From: Marinoscillum furvescens DSM 4134
GTDB taxonomy: Bacteria; Bacteroidota; Bacteroidia; Cytophagales; Cyclobacteriaceae
Assembly (NCBI RefSeq): GCF_003386095.1
Contig: NZ_QREG01000001.1
Coordinates: 248,001-312,000, forward strand
Reading direction: 5' to 3'
Length of the DNA stretch: 64,000 bases
In this document: positions 1 through 8,639 of the stretch, in pieces
How positions within the stretch are numbered: position 1 is the first letter of the stretch
Layout of the letters: every line of letters starts with the position of its first letter
Program-made: the position numbers and the translations under genes
The notes under the pieces: model-generated
Told to the model about the DNA's origin: nothing
Databases searched by the model: none
Seen by the model: the letters and a program-made list of their open reading frames with translations, nothing else

Positions 1-1806
1 TATGCTACTAACTTCTATTTTGCCATGATGTTCGGTAATAACACGATGAGAAATAGCCAACCCCAGCCCTGTGCCCTCACCCTGGTCTTTGGTGGTAAAA
101 AATGGGTCAAAAATTTCTTTCATATGAGCACTGGATATCCCATGTCCTGAGTCCGAAATGGCGACTGATATCTGTGCATCTTCTGTAGATGTGCGAATAT
201 CGATGACTCCCTCATCTTTAATGGCATGAATAGCGTTGTTCAAAATATTTAAGAAAACCTGATTGAGCTGATGAGGATTGCACAAAATACTGGGCACATC
301 ACCCATATACAGATTGATTTGAATTCGACCTTTCACATGGTGTTTCACCAGATTTACCGTAGAGCGCACCGAATCGTTGATGTTGTACCGATAGCGCCTG
401 GACTCTGCAGGCATCGAAAATGTATTAAGATCATTCATGAGGTTTTTCACTCGTGTGGTACCCTCATCTACTCCATCGAGGAGTGAATGAAGCTCCTCAA
501 ACAGTGCATCAAAATTTCTAGTCTTTCCATTTCCATTGGCCTGAGGACCACCCATATCCTCAAGATACTCTTTAAGCTCATGGAGGTCGTTACGAATAGG
601 TGCCACATTACCTGCTACGTAGTTGATGGGATTGTTGATCTCATGTGCCAGCCCTGCTGTGAGTTGTCCCAGAGACGCCATTTTTTCAGACTCTACCAGG
701 CGCACCTGTGCCTGTTTGAGCCGGTTGAGCGTTTTTTTCTGCTCGTCATTGGCCTGTAGGAGCTTCATTTCTGTATCCTTCAGATTGGTAATGTCCACAT
801 GGATGCCCAACACATAAGCCTCATCACCCAACAGCATTCGGCGCTTACTCAGGAGCAGCCAGTGGCCGGTTCCATCCGGAAACTCGTAGTAGGCCTCCTC
901 CTCTACTACTATGTCGTCATTCAATATTTCTCTATCTTCCTGCTCATAGCGGTACACATCCTCCACACTTTTATGAGTCTCACTGATACTCTCGCCAAGG
1001 ACCTCTTTATGAGGCACCCCCAGTGAGTTGGCCATCGCTCGATTCACCATTACGTACCTGCCTTTCTCGTTTCGCACGAAAATGAGGCTAGGGAGACTAT
1101 CGATGATGCTCTGAAAAAACTGACTCTGCAGATTGATCTCTTTGGTTCGTCTTTCTACTTCCTCCTCCAGATGGTCTTTGTACTGTTCGAGCTCCTGCTC
1201 CGCCCGTATTCGCTCTGTTACGTCAGCAATATTTCCCGTAAGCCCTATTACTTTTCCCTGATCATTGTATACGGGGTTGTACACCTGAGTATAATAGCGA
1301 TCTTCAAACCTGCTAGTGACCGTAAAATGCTCCCCAGAAAGGGCCCTGTTGAAGCTTTTCGAAATCTGGTGTGCGAGATCCTCTGGAAGCATGCTCAAAA
1401 TGGAGGCTCCTTGCTTTACTTCACTTCCAAAGTTTTTCTGAATGCGTTCGGCATGGATTTCATTGAAGTAAACATATCTATACTCCCGATCTAAAGTAAA
1501 AATGCTAATGTGCTCGGGGTTTTCAATAAAAGCCGCCAATCTGGCATCAAAAGCCATAAGTTTGTTCTCAACCTTCTTCTGATCCCACTCCCGCTGCTGA
1601 AACAACCTGAGCACGTAGCGCACAAGCAAAAGGTAGCCGATAAGTACCCCCAGCGACAGGACTATAAGCAAGGCGCCTGAACCAAAAGGTGCTGATTCAC
1701 CTACGCTACCATACTGATGCACAGCAAATAGTAGCAGAAAAAGGGTGACAACCATTAGGACCCCCACCCAAATCAGACCTTGTTTGAGCATTTTTAGCGG
1801 CTTCAT
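1..1806 (-). CDS. PAS-domain sensor histidine kinase (3' end cut by window edge)
   Basis: Reading leftward from ATG 1806, 602 codons stay open to the window edge, so the C-terminus is missing. Two hydrophobic segments lie at about residues 10-28 and 38-56. Two PAS-type regions follow (about 90-200 and 225-345; each ends in a typical PAS-end stretch such as GLTGNIADVTERI and GIHVDITNL). Next come a HisKA box with phospho-acceptor His388 in GLAHEINNP, an N-box (NQVFLNILNNA) and G-boxes (ISDSGHGI, GEGTGLGLAISH). Family knowledge: an inner-membrane kinase with cytoplasmic PAS sensing. No partner regulator is visible because the gene runs off the edge. The gene lies 59 bp downstream of the phosphorylase gene on the same strand and could share its transcript. 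Ligand unknown. Confidence 0.9.
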   Translation of the reverse strand, partial: MKPLKMLKQGLIWVGVLMVVTLFLLLFAVHQYGSVGESAPFGSGALLIVLSLGVLIGYLLLVRYVLRLFQQREWDQKKVENKLMAFDARLAAFIENPEHISIFTLDREYRYVYFNEIHAERIQKNFGSEVKQGASILSMLPEDLAHQISKSFNRALSGEHFTVTSRFEDRYYTQVYNPVYNDQGKVIGLTGNIADVTERIRAEQELEQYKDHLEEEVERRTKEINLQSQFFQSIIDSLPSLIFVRNEKGRYVMVNRAMANSLGVPHKEVLGESISETHKSVEDVYRYEQEDREILNDDIVVEEEAYYEFPDGTGHWLLLSKRRMLLGDEAYVLGIHVDITNLKDTEMKLLQANDEQKKTLNRLKQAQVRLVESEKMASLGQLTAGLAHEINNPINYVAGNVAPIRNDLHELKEYLEDMGGPQANGNGKTRNFDALFEELHSLLDGVDEGTTRVKNLMNDLNTFSMPAESRRYRYNINDSVRSTVNLVKHHVKGRIQINLYMGDVPSILCNPHQLNQVFLNILNNAIHAIKDEGVIDIRTSTEDAQISVAISDSGHGISSAHMKEIFDPFFTTKDQGEGTGLGLAISHRVITEHHGKIEVSSI

Positions 1807-1865
1807 GACCAATGAAAGTAGGTTTAATCCTCCACTGGTAGAAATAAAATGAAGCGAACGGGAAT

Positions 1866-3506
1866 TTAATAGAGCTCATCGTAGTATTGGGCAGCCATCC
1901 TGGCACTGCCAAAGGCCGGCAACACGTCCTTCATAGCCCTGACTACCAACTTGTTCCACCCTTCCGCATCTTGATAATAAAGAGGAAGAACCACCTGCTC
2001 TAGCAAATGCATTAAACTCTCATAATCCTGGCGGTCGTGCGCATTTTGATCTACATTCATGTCGGCCGGAGGTATAACAAAACAGTTCTTACCATCTTTC
2101 GCAAACTCAGGTATCCACCCATCGTAAGTCGACAAATTCACGGACCCATTCATAGCTGCGGTCATTCCGCTGGTACCAGAAGCTTCTCGCGTGATTCTAG
2201 GAGTATTGAGCCAAATATCCGAACCATTTTTGAGCTTACGCGAAAGTTCCAGCTCATACCCTGTAAGTACAGCAACATTTGACTTGTGCTTCGAGTACTT
2301 GATCAGTCGGTTAAAAATGGTTACCGCATTCTTATCTTTCGGATAGGGCTTACCTGCCCATATGATCTGAATGGGATATTCCTTATTGGTTAGCAATTTC
2401 TCCAGACGAGCTTCATCCATCAGGAGTAAGTCAGGTCGCTTGTACGCCGCAAAGCGTCTGGCCCAGACTACAGTTAGCACTTCCGGATCGAAGATTTTCC
2501 CAGTTTGATTGGCTACTTCTCTGAAGAGCTCACGCTTGAGTTCGTGTTTGCGTTTGATCAACTTTTTGTGATCGGCTTTCTCTGCTGCTTTCTTCAAAAT
2601 CTCATCTTGCCAGTAAACTGCATCCTGTGCATTGGTAATAGGAATTATTTTACTAATGCCATTAAACCCCTTCCACATATCCTTAGATACTTTGGCGTGT
2701 ATTTTCGAGACTGCATTCGATCGCTTGGCATGACGCAAAGCTGCCACAGTATAGCTGAGCATACCTTCATCTGTGGTTTCTTTTTGCAACTCTTCATCGG
2801 AAAGATGCCTTCCAAAAAAGCCCATATTGTTCAAAAATGCACCTTCACGCTCCTCGTTACCGGCCTTTTCTGGTGTGTGGGTGGTAAAGACAAACTGATC
2901 TTTCTTCACTCCCTGATCTTTCAGGTAGTAAAACGCAGGCAAGCCATGCCCTTCATTGAGGTGATAGATATCAGCACCTCCCAAAGCTTCCACTACTTTA
3001 GCTCCACCTATCCCCAGCACAATGCTTTGGCTGATGCGGGTCAGGTCGTTGTTGTCATAAAGCCGATCGGTTATGGTTCGAGACAAGTGGTCGTTTTCTG
3101 GCACATCAGTGGATAGCAAATACATCGGCACTGTGCCAAAAATCTCGGGCTTTAGGCAGTATGCTCGAACATGTACATGTGCATTTTCAAGAATTCTTAT
3201 CTGAACCTGAATGCCCGTATCTTCCAAAAAGGCATAGTTTTTCTCTACAAAGCGAGGCTCCAGTGTACCATCAGGTTTCCGTCCCTGATCATAGTAGCCG
3301 TATTTCCACAGCATACCTATACCGATCATGTTTTGCTTGAGCTGATAGGCACTACGCATATGGCTTCCGGCCAAAAAACCCAATCCACCAGAGTAGATTT
3401 TCAAGGCCTGATCAATGCCAAACTCCATACTGAAATAGGCTACTTTCTTTTGGTATTTTTTATCGATTTTGTACGGGTGGTTCCAGGTATTATAGGCTGA
3501 CATCAT
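1866..3506 (-). CDS. Alpha-glucan phosphorylase-family protein (GT35-like)
   Basis: About 546 residues from ATG 3506; an in-frame upstream start at 3551 would add 15 residues, but the segment starting MMSAYNTW looks like the natural N-terminus. The N-terminus (VAYFSMEFGIDQALKIYSGG) and TTHTPEKAG match the short bacterial alpha-glucan phosphorylase family; VVWARRFAAYKR corresponds to the phosphate-binding Arg/Lys segment. Family role: phosphorolysis of alpha-1,4-glucan to glucose-1-phosphate using PLP. Odd: in the normally invariant motif GTSxMK, where Lys carries PLP, this protein reads GTSGMTAAMNG, with Thr (residue 449 of this start). The enzyme may therefore not be a PLP phosphorylase. A palindromic LacI-type operator lies 85 bp upstream, consistent with sugar control. 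Confidence 0.85.
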   Translation of the reverse strand: MMSAYNTWNHPYKIDKKYQKKVAYFSMEFGIDQALKIYSGGLGFLAGSHMRSAYQLKQNMIGIGMLWKYGYYDQGRKPDGTLEPRFVEKNYAFLEDTGIQVQIRILENAHVHVRAYCLKPEIFGTVPMYLLSTDVPENDHLSRTITDRLYDNNDLTRISQSIVLGIGGAKVVEALGGADIYHLNEGHGLPAFYYLKDQGVKKDQFVFTTHTPEKAGNEEREGAFLNNMGFFGRHLSDEELQKETTDEGMLSYTVAALRHAKRSNAVSKIHAKVSKDMWKGFNGISKIIPITNAQDAVYWQDEILKKAAEKADHKKLIKRKHELKRELFREVANQTGKIFDPEVLTVVWARRFAAYKRPDLLLMDEARLEKLLTNKEYPIQIIWAGKPYPKDKNAVTIFNRLIKYSKHKSNVAVLTGYELELSRKLKNGSDIWLNTPRITREASGTSGMTAAMNGSVNLSTYDGWIPEFAKDGKNCFVIPPADMNVDQNAHDRQDYESLMHLLEQVVLPLYYQDAEGWNKLVVRAMKDVLPAFGSARMAAQYYDELY

Positions 3507-3590
3507 TTCTATTCGTAATGGTTTTTGCCCGAAAATAATCGCTCTAAACAATTAACCACAGCCGATTTCATTAAATTTTGCTTACAGCAA

Positions 3591-3610
3591 AAATGAAAAC
3601 GTTTTCATTT
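3591..3610. promoter_or_regulatory. Perfect 20-bp palindrome, LacI-family-type operator
   Basis: AAATGAAAAC followed by GTTTTCATTT is a perfect 20-bp inverted repeat with a central CG. Its core TGAAAACGTTTTCA fits the operator pattern of LacI/CcpA-type regulators. It lies upstream of the alpha-glucan phosphorylase-family gene and just past the stop of the gene at 3624, so it most likely controls the phosphorylase transcript. No LacI-type regulator gene is in this window. Confidence 0.6.
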
Positions 3611-3623
3611 GAAAGTCAACACT

Positions 3624-4559
3624 TTATCCCTCAACACCCACATGAAAAAGGGCATCTCCCCGGTTGATTACGGGGTTGTTATTCACCGCTATGAGATATC
3701 CATCATGCGGTGTGGAAATTTTGGTTTCGTAGGTCCCGAAAGGATCACACACTTTACCTAACAACTCTTTGGCAGTGACCGCCGATCCGTTTCTGCTGGA
3801 AGAGTAATGTACCCCCGCAGACTTGGCACGTATCCAGGTAGACTTTTGAATTACGATTGGTGGCTCATTCAAAGGCGGTGCTTCGGCTACCATCCCCAAA
3901 TACCGCATAACACGCAGTGTACCAGCTATGGCCACATCTATGGCGTTTTTGCGCAAGCGTAAAGACTCACCTCCCTCATATACCAAAATGCGCTTTTCCT
4001 GCTTAAAGGCCTCCTTGCGTAGGGACTTATCCCTATGCGGAGAATTGATCACAAATCGCGCACCGAATACTTTGGCCAGCTCGAGGTTTTTTGCATCATC
4101 AGTCTTTACGCGTATTTGTGGAGCATTATGAATCCGCGCACCTCCGGTATGAAAATCTATACCATAGTCTATGTGAGGTAGTATCTCATGCATTAGAAAG
4201 TAAGCCACTTGACTGGCTAATGACCCGGTCTTGGATCCAGGAAAAGAGCGATTAATGTCTTTGCCATCCGGTACATCACGGGAAAAGTTGATGAAGCTAT
4301 AAATATTGATGATAGGCACGCAGATCACGGAGCCGGCATCTACCTGATAGAGCTTGTCTCGGATGATTCTCCGCATGGTCTCCACACCATTGATTTCATC
4401 ACCATGCATCCCCGCCAGCAATAGCAAAGTAGGACCCGCTTTTTTGGCCCGGTGTACCAGCACAGGGATATCTATGACTGTACCTGAGGGCAGTTTGGCA
4501 ATCTGCGCATTGATCTTTTTGGTCTGTCCTAGACTTACAAGAGTACCGGCTATTTCCAT
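3624..4559 (-). CDS. Succinylglutamate desuccinylase/aspartoacylase-family zinc hydrolase
   Basis: 311 residues from ATG 4559, which overlaps the preceding gene's TAA in a TAATG arrangement; an upstream in-frame start at 4592 would be inside that gene and is less likely. Zn-ligand motifs of the M14-like AstE/AspA family are visible: GMHGDE (His52, Glu55) and DFHTGG (His137), with a downstream YEGGE candidate for the catalytic Glu. Family role: hydrolysis of an amide bond on N-acyl amino acids or terminal peptide residues. The C-terminal third (about 220-311) looks like the beta-barrel lid seen in this family. It is the last gene of the coupled cluster with ATP-grasp and GCS2 ligases, so its substrate is probably a product of those ligases (inference). 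Confidence 0.85.
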   Translation of the reverse strand: MEIAGTLVSLGQTKKINAQIAKLPSGTVIDIPVLVHRAKKAGPTLLLLAGMHGDEINGVETMRRIIRDKLYQVDAGSVICVPIINIYSFINFSRDVPDGKDINRSFPGSKTGSLASQVAYFLMHEILPHIDYGIDFHTGGARIHNAPQIRVKTDDAKNLELAKVFGARFVINSPHRDKSLRKEAFKQEKRILVYEGGESLRLRKNAIDVAIAGTLRVMRYLGMVAEAPPLNEPPIVIQKSTWIRAKSAGVHYSSSRNGSAVTAKELLGKVCDPFGTYETKISTPHDGYLIAVNNNPVINRGDALFHVGVEG

Positions 4560-5251
4560 TATTTTTTTAAGGTATGTTGGAGTGAAGTACAAAAAAGTTG
4601 TGCGATGGGCTGCGAATGAGTCATGGCATATTCCTGACTTATTTCCAGCTCTATACCAAGATAACAGGATTGGTCAAATTTTGTGCGTAAATAAGTAGTG
4701 AAGCCATCCGCACTGCCCTGGTAGGGCTCATTGCTACGGATTATGTACTCGCATTGCTGCTGAAGGTACACTCCCAACTCCTCACAAAACTCCTTTTCTG
4801 AAGCCCGGTCTTCATCGAATAGCAACCCAATTTCTACATCCCGTTTTTTTCCTTTCCAAATAGGTGTGAAGGTATGCACTGACAAATGCACCACGCAGTA
4901 TCCCTCAGACACCAGATTAGCTATATGAGTCTCCACCCGATTGCGATAGGACCAATAGTAAAGCTCTAAAACGGCTTCTTTTTCCTCCAAAGTGAGCACA
5001 TCTGAAAACTCAGACCATAGCTGCTCATGATCGACGGATCGATTGACTTCTACCAACAGCCTACTTTGATAGTGAGCAAACAATGGCTCTTCAAAATGCC
5101 TGGCTAACGCCTCAGCTATCGGAATAGCCCCAGGGTCCCATCCACGATGGCTTTCCAGCGCAGCTTTGGCATGCTGAAAAAAAGTGATGTAGGTATCGGG
5201 AATTTGGTTGCCAGCGTGCTCACAAGTGAACACCAGCACATAAGGTATCAT
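4559..5251 (-). CDS. N-formylglutamate amidohydrolase-family protein
   Basis: 230 residues. Family signatures (FGase, PF05013): CEHAGNQIP near the N-terminus, HRGWDPGA, RLLVEVNRS and the LSVHTFTP segment, which contain the usual metal/catalytic His, Asp, Glu and Arg positions. Classical members hydrolyse N-formyl-L-glutamate in histidine breakdown, but no hut gene is present here. The gene starts 4 bases inside the end of the GCS2 ligase gene (ATGA overlap) and its stop overlaps the next start, so it is translated with the ligases. The inferred job is cleaving an N-acyl-glutamate or glutamyl-type amide in the same pathway. Normal length for the family. Confidence 0.85.
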   Translation of the reverse strand: MIPYVLVFTCEHAGNQIPDTYITFFQHAKAALESHRGWDPGAIPIAEALARHFEEPLFAHYQSRLLVEVNRSVDHEQLWSEFSDVLTLEEKEAVLELYYWSYRNRVETHIANLVSEGYCVVHLSVHTFTPIWKGKKRDVEIGLLFDEDRASEKEFCEELGVYLQQQCEYIIRSNEPYQGSADGFTTYLRTKFDQSCYLGIELEISQEYAMTHSQPIAQLFCTSLQHTLKK

Positions 5252-6474
5252 TTTCGAAACAAGCGATCTTGCGCCAAACAGTCACACAACTCCCTGTACA
5301 CCTCCGTGAGCTGCTCCTGCGTATAGTATTCTCCCAGGCGTTTGATAATGCGTTCCGCGAGAGTTCCATCTTGTGTTAGCTGTTTCAGGTTTTCTTTCTG
5401 GTGACCTGCAGCTATGCTATCTCCAAGCCGCTCTACCATGGCTTGCCAAAACTCACCTCCACTTAGTGACTCAAAGCCCCAGGTTCTCACATAATCCATA
5501 TCTGTGATTTGCGCTTTGGCCCCACGCTTTACACATGACCTGAGGACATGGTACAGCTGCTCCGTGGTAAATGACTCTTGTGTTTTGAAGGACACGTATT
5601 TCTCAGAAACCAGCAACTTCACCAACTCAGTGATTAGACTGACCACCGCAATATCTGCAGCTACACATTCCTGTATGTCGATGATTCGAATCTCAATAGC
5701 TCCGCGATCGAAACGAGCCATTGCTCCCCGCGAGTTGAGCCATACGGGTTTCAGTATTTTGTCCGTATCAAAAGGTGCTATAGCCTCCGCAATGCGATCG
5801 TATACGTGCTTTTGGTACTGATGACGTGTAAAAAGCTTCTCCGGCACCACCCTAGCAGTAAGTATGGGCAGCTTAGACTGATTGCGCTCGTAGAAATCGA
5901 GTCTCTTATCCATATATCCGGTAAACTTACCATCCAATATGGGGCTGGCAGCAGTCAGAGCCGGAATCATGGGCATCATAAACCGAATGGCGGTATGCAG
6001 GCGAGCAAACTCTTCATCGTCATAAAACGGGAAGTTGATGTGCACGCTTTGGAGGTTAGACCAGCCATGTCCCTTACAATTGAAAACACGATCATATGCC
6101 TGATAAATCTCTTGAGACTCATGCGGCCACAGTCTGGTTTCCTTGGCTGGATTCATCCAGGGGTGAGCCGCACCGGGCATGAGCATGGCACCATGCTCAC
6201 CAAGTTGCGCATTGATGGCTCGAACGTCCGCTACGAGCTTTTGATGGAGTGCCCCAAGGTCGTCAGAAGGTCCATTGGACTTGAGCTCTATCACGTGACT
6301 CACCAGCTCATTGCTCCAGGCAGTGATGCCCTGCTCCAACTCACCAGTCACCTGACCATCAGCATCGCGCAATAGAACATCCGCGATGGGCTTCACCGCC
6401 AGCGTATTTTTATCCACTATCATGTATTCCAGCTCTACACCGTAGCCCTGAAATAAGTGCAATCTTGATTTCAT
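5248..6474 (-). CDS. Glutamate-cysteine ligase-family (GCS2) amidoligase
   Basis: 408 residues. The N-terminus GYGVELEYMIVD gives the GCS2 metal/ATP-binding Glu residues; RFDRGAIEIRIIDIQEC and SVHINFPF further match this fold. GCS2 enzymes form amide bonds on the carboxylate of Glu or similar amino acids using ATP. Here ATG 6474 overlaps the RimK-like gene stop by one base and the 3' end overlaps the amidohydrolase gene by four, so all three are translationally linked. It is not clearly a glutathione enzyme: no gshB is seen, and the neighbouring ATP-grasp belongs to the RimK type. Substrate unknown. Confidence 0.85.
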   Translation of the reverse strand: MKSRLHLFQGYGVELEYMIVDKNTLAVKPIADVLLRDADGQVTGELEQGITAWSNELVSHVIELKSNGPSDDLGALHQKLVADVRAINAQLGEHGAMLMPGAAHPWMNPAKETRLWPHESQEIYQAYDRVFNCKGHGWSNLQSVHINFPFYDDEEFARLHTAIRFMMPMIPALTAASPILDGKFTGYMDKRLDFYERNQSKLPILTARVVPEKLFTRHQYQKHVYDRIAEAIAPFDTDKILKPVWLNSRGAMARFDRGAIEIRIIDIQECVAADIAVVSLITELVKLLVSEKYVSFKTQESFTTEQLYHVLRSCVKRGAKAQITDMDYVRTWGFESLSGGEFWQAMVERLGDSIAAGHQKENLKQLTQDGTLAERIIKRLGEYYTQEQLTEVYRELCDCLAQDRLFRK

Positions 6475-7919
6475 TACACCAATCGATTCATAAATTCCTG
6501 CATGATTTGCTGGTAGAGCTTCTGCTTAAGCACCTGATCCTCTACACCCTCATCCAGGTTTGGGTTATCGTTTATTTCAATAATGTAAAATTTCTTACCA
6601 CGCTGCTTGATGTCCACACCATAGAGCCCATCACCGATCAGGGCAGTTGCTTTTACGGCCAAATCCAGAAGTGCCTTCGGTGCATCCTCCACCGCTATGG
6701 TATCGGCATCACCCTCCTCAGGACTACCCGCATTTTTCCAGTTGACGATCTGCCAGTGGTTTGCCGCCATGTAATAGCGGCATACATAAAGTGGCTGTTT
6801 ATTCAGAATTCCTACCCGCCAGTCAAAGTCTGTAGGTATAAACTCCTGAGCGATCACCAGCTCTGAGGTTTGAAAAAAGTCAGCCAGGACCTTCTTCAAC
6901 TCTGCCTCGTCGCGGGCTTTTTTCACTCCTTTGCTAAATGATCCGTCGGGCTGTTTGAGAATCACCGGGTATTCCAGCCCACTGGGGATCATTCCCGTCT
7001 TGTCTTTGCGAAGTATCTGAAATGCCGGCGTGGGTATTTTGTGCGCCTGCAAGAGCTCACTCAAGTACACCTTGTTAGTACATCGCAAAATAGATTCAGG
7101 ATCATCCATCACCACCAATCCCTCTGCAGCAGCCTTTTTGGCAAACTTGAAGGTGTGGTGGTTTACATTGGTGGTCTCACGAATAAACAGTGCGTCGTAT
7201 TGAATCAGCTTGGCAAAATCGTTTTTCGTAATAAAGTCTACGTTGAAACCGATCTTCTCCCCTGCTTTCACAAAATTGGCAAGCGCCTTTTTATTGGAAG
7301 GAGGCGTTTGCTCCTCTGGATTGATGAGAATGGCCAGATCATATTTTTTACGACTAAACTGCTTACTCGAGCGGTTTTTACCAAGAACGTATTCCTCCAA
7401 AGACTTATTGAGCAGTTCCTTTTCTGTTTCTGGCAAGTCTCCTACGTTATGCGGTCTCAGCTGCCCCAGCATCCATTTTTCTTTCCTTACAAACTGTGCT
7501 TTGAGTACCGGCACCTGAAAGAGGTTGAACAAGAGCGTACCTATTTTGGCGAATGCCTGGTCCTGCACCTTTCCAAAACAAACGAATAGCTCCAGCTTAT
7601 CTCCTTCCGTCTTTTTGAGTACGGACTGGATGATCGCATCGAAATCCTCCGCATCCTCTTTCACCAAAGTGGGAAAACGAAAATCCTGCAATGTGGCAAT
7701 CTGCGGCATCACCTTGTGGGAGCGAGCCTCAGCCAGCAATGACACATAGTAGCCCAAACTCTGATATTGGTAGCTTTTGCAGAGGTTTATGACCTTGTAC
7801 TTCCGGTACTTGGTGTAATCAGCCGAGGAAAAATATGCCCCCGGGGTAACTACCTGAACCCGCTCAGACCAGCCCTGCCAGTCTTCTGGTTTTTCGGTGA
7901 CTAATAGTATGTCAGACAT
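6474..7919 (-). CDS. RimK-family ATP-grasp ligase with N-terminal RLAN-type domain
   Basis: 481 residues. Residues 1-200 form an alpha/beta region I place as the RLAN (RimK-like ATP-grasp N-terminal) domain. The ATP-grasp proper starts near 215 (YDLAILINPEE) and includes PVILKQPDGSFSKGVKKA (ATP-binding Lys and glycine-rich loop), EFIPTDFDWRVGIL and the Mg site EINDNPNLDEG near 455. RimK-type enzymes add amino acids (often Glu) to a peptide or protein carboxylate through an acyl phosphate. The start overlaps the C39-like peptidase gene by 8 bases. Together with GCS2 and two amidohydrolases it suggests synthesis and trimming of a peptide-like metabolite or protein tag (inference). Confidence 0.85.
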   Translation of the reverse strand: MSDILLVTEKPEDWQGWSERVQVVTPGAYFSSADYTKYRKYKVINLCKSYQYQSLGYYVSLLAEARSHKVMPQIATLQDFRFPTLVKEDAEDFDAIIQSVLKKTEGDKLELFVCFGKVQDQAFAKIGTLLFNLFQVPVLKAQFVRKEKWMLGQLRPHNVGDLPETEKELLNKSLEEYVLGKNRSSKQFSRKKYDLAILINPEEQTPPSNKKALANFVKAGEKIGFNVDFITKNDFAKLIQYDALFIRETTNVNHHTFKFAKKAAAEGLVVMDDPESILRCTNKVYLSELLQAHKIPTPAFQILRKDKTGMIPSGLEYPVILKQPDGSFSKGVKKARDEAELKKVLADFFQTSELVIAQEFIPTDFDWRVGILNKQPLYVCRYYMAANHWQIVNWKNAGSPEEGDADTIAVEDAPKALLDLAVKATALIGDGLYGVDIKQRGKKFYIIEINDNPNLDEGVEDQVLKQKLYQQIMQEFMNRLV

Positions 7920-8619
7920 TTTTTGGATGGATCACCAATAAGTTGGCATCATAGGTCAATATACCCAACAAAATGGAATTGATCACGCGCTGTAACGTTA
8001 CTTCGTAATGTTGTGTTTCGCTTATAGGATTCGCTTTTAGCGGATCGGCTATGTGCACGGTTTTGCTCGCAATGTCATAGCCATAAATCACCACGAAATG
8101 CCCCATAGGCTCGCCTTTGATGTCGTGGTATTCGTTGAGCTCACCAATCTCTCGCGGACAGTTGTACAGGTAAGTAGCACTCAAACCGGTCAGGATTGGG
8201 TTGCCCTGATTGAGAATACGCTTGATTAATTTGGTATTGAGCTCTTTAAATCGGATTTTTCCACCCAACTCCAAAAACCTCAAATATGCATCTGTAGCCA
8301 CCTGGAATTTTTTGCTGGTTTTGTGCTTTCGCTGCTCTTTTAACTTGGCATTAAGATCTACCTCCCCGGTAAACCAGGAGGGATCAAACATCTTTAAGTT
8401 ATAAGTGAAAAGCGTGGCCTGATAGCCTCTTGCCAGGGCATGGTTGCCCAGCATGACTCCCAATGTACCTCCTGTCTGGAGGGTTTTCACAGTAGCAATT
8501 ACCTCAGACAGCTCTATAGTGTCGTCATGGTACTGATACACTGCCTGAAGGCAGGTTGGCCCACATGTTTCGTCGTTGGGCTGTGCGTGGATGTCAAAAC
8601 GCAGTGTCTTGACATCCAT
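7912..8619 (-). CDS. C39-like papain-fold cysteine peptidase
   Basis: 235 residues from ATG 8619; an in-frame TTG at 8643 overlaps the NADH dehydrogenase stop and would add 8 residues. The catalytic Cys lies in NDETCGPTCLQAVYQYH; the catalytic His is in GHFVVIYGYD, followed by IADP supplying Asp. This is the order of C39/bacteriocin-leader peptidases and related papain-like enzymes. There is no signal peptide and no ABC transporter domain, so it is a stand-alone cytoplasmic enzyme. Its gene overlaps the RimK-like ligase gene. Possible jobs are maturing the ligase substrate or forming/hydrolysing the isopeptide product; I cannot tell which. Confidence 0.8.
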   Translation of the reverse strand: MDVKTLRFDIHAQPNDETCGPTCLQAVYQYHDDTIELSEVIATVKTLQTGGTLGVMLGNHALARGYQATLFTYNLKMFDPSWFTGEVDLNAKLKEQRKHKTSKKFQVATDAYLRFLELGGKIRFKELNTKLIKRILNQGNPILTGLSATYLYNCPREIGELNEYHDIKGEPMGHFVVIYGYDIASKTVHIADPLKANPISETQHYEVTLQRVINSILLGILTYDANLLVIHPKNV

Positions 8620-8639
8620 CTCAGGTTTTTTAGTCACGG

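Noticed and set aside
2505..3116. 203-residue open frame on the plus strand opposite the phosphorylase-like gene
   Set aside because: It is a shadow of the real minus-strand gene; no domain or start signal supports it.
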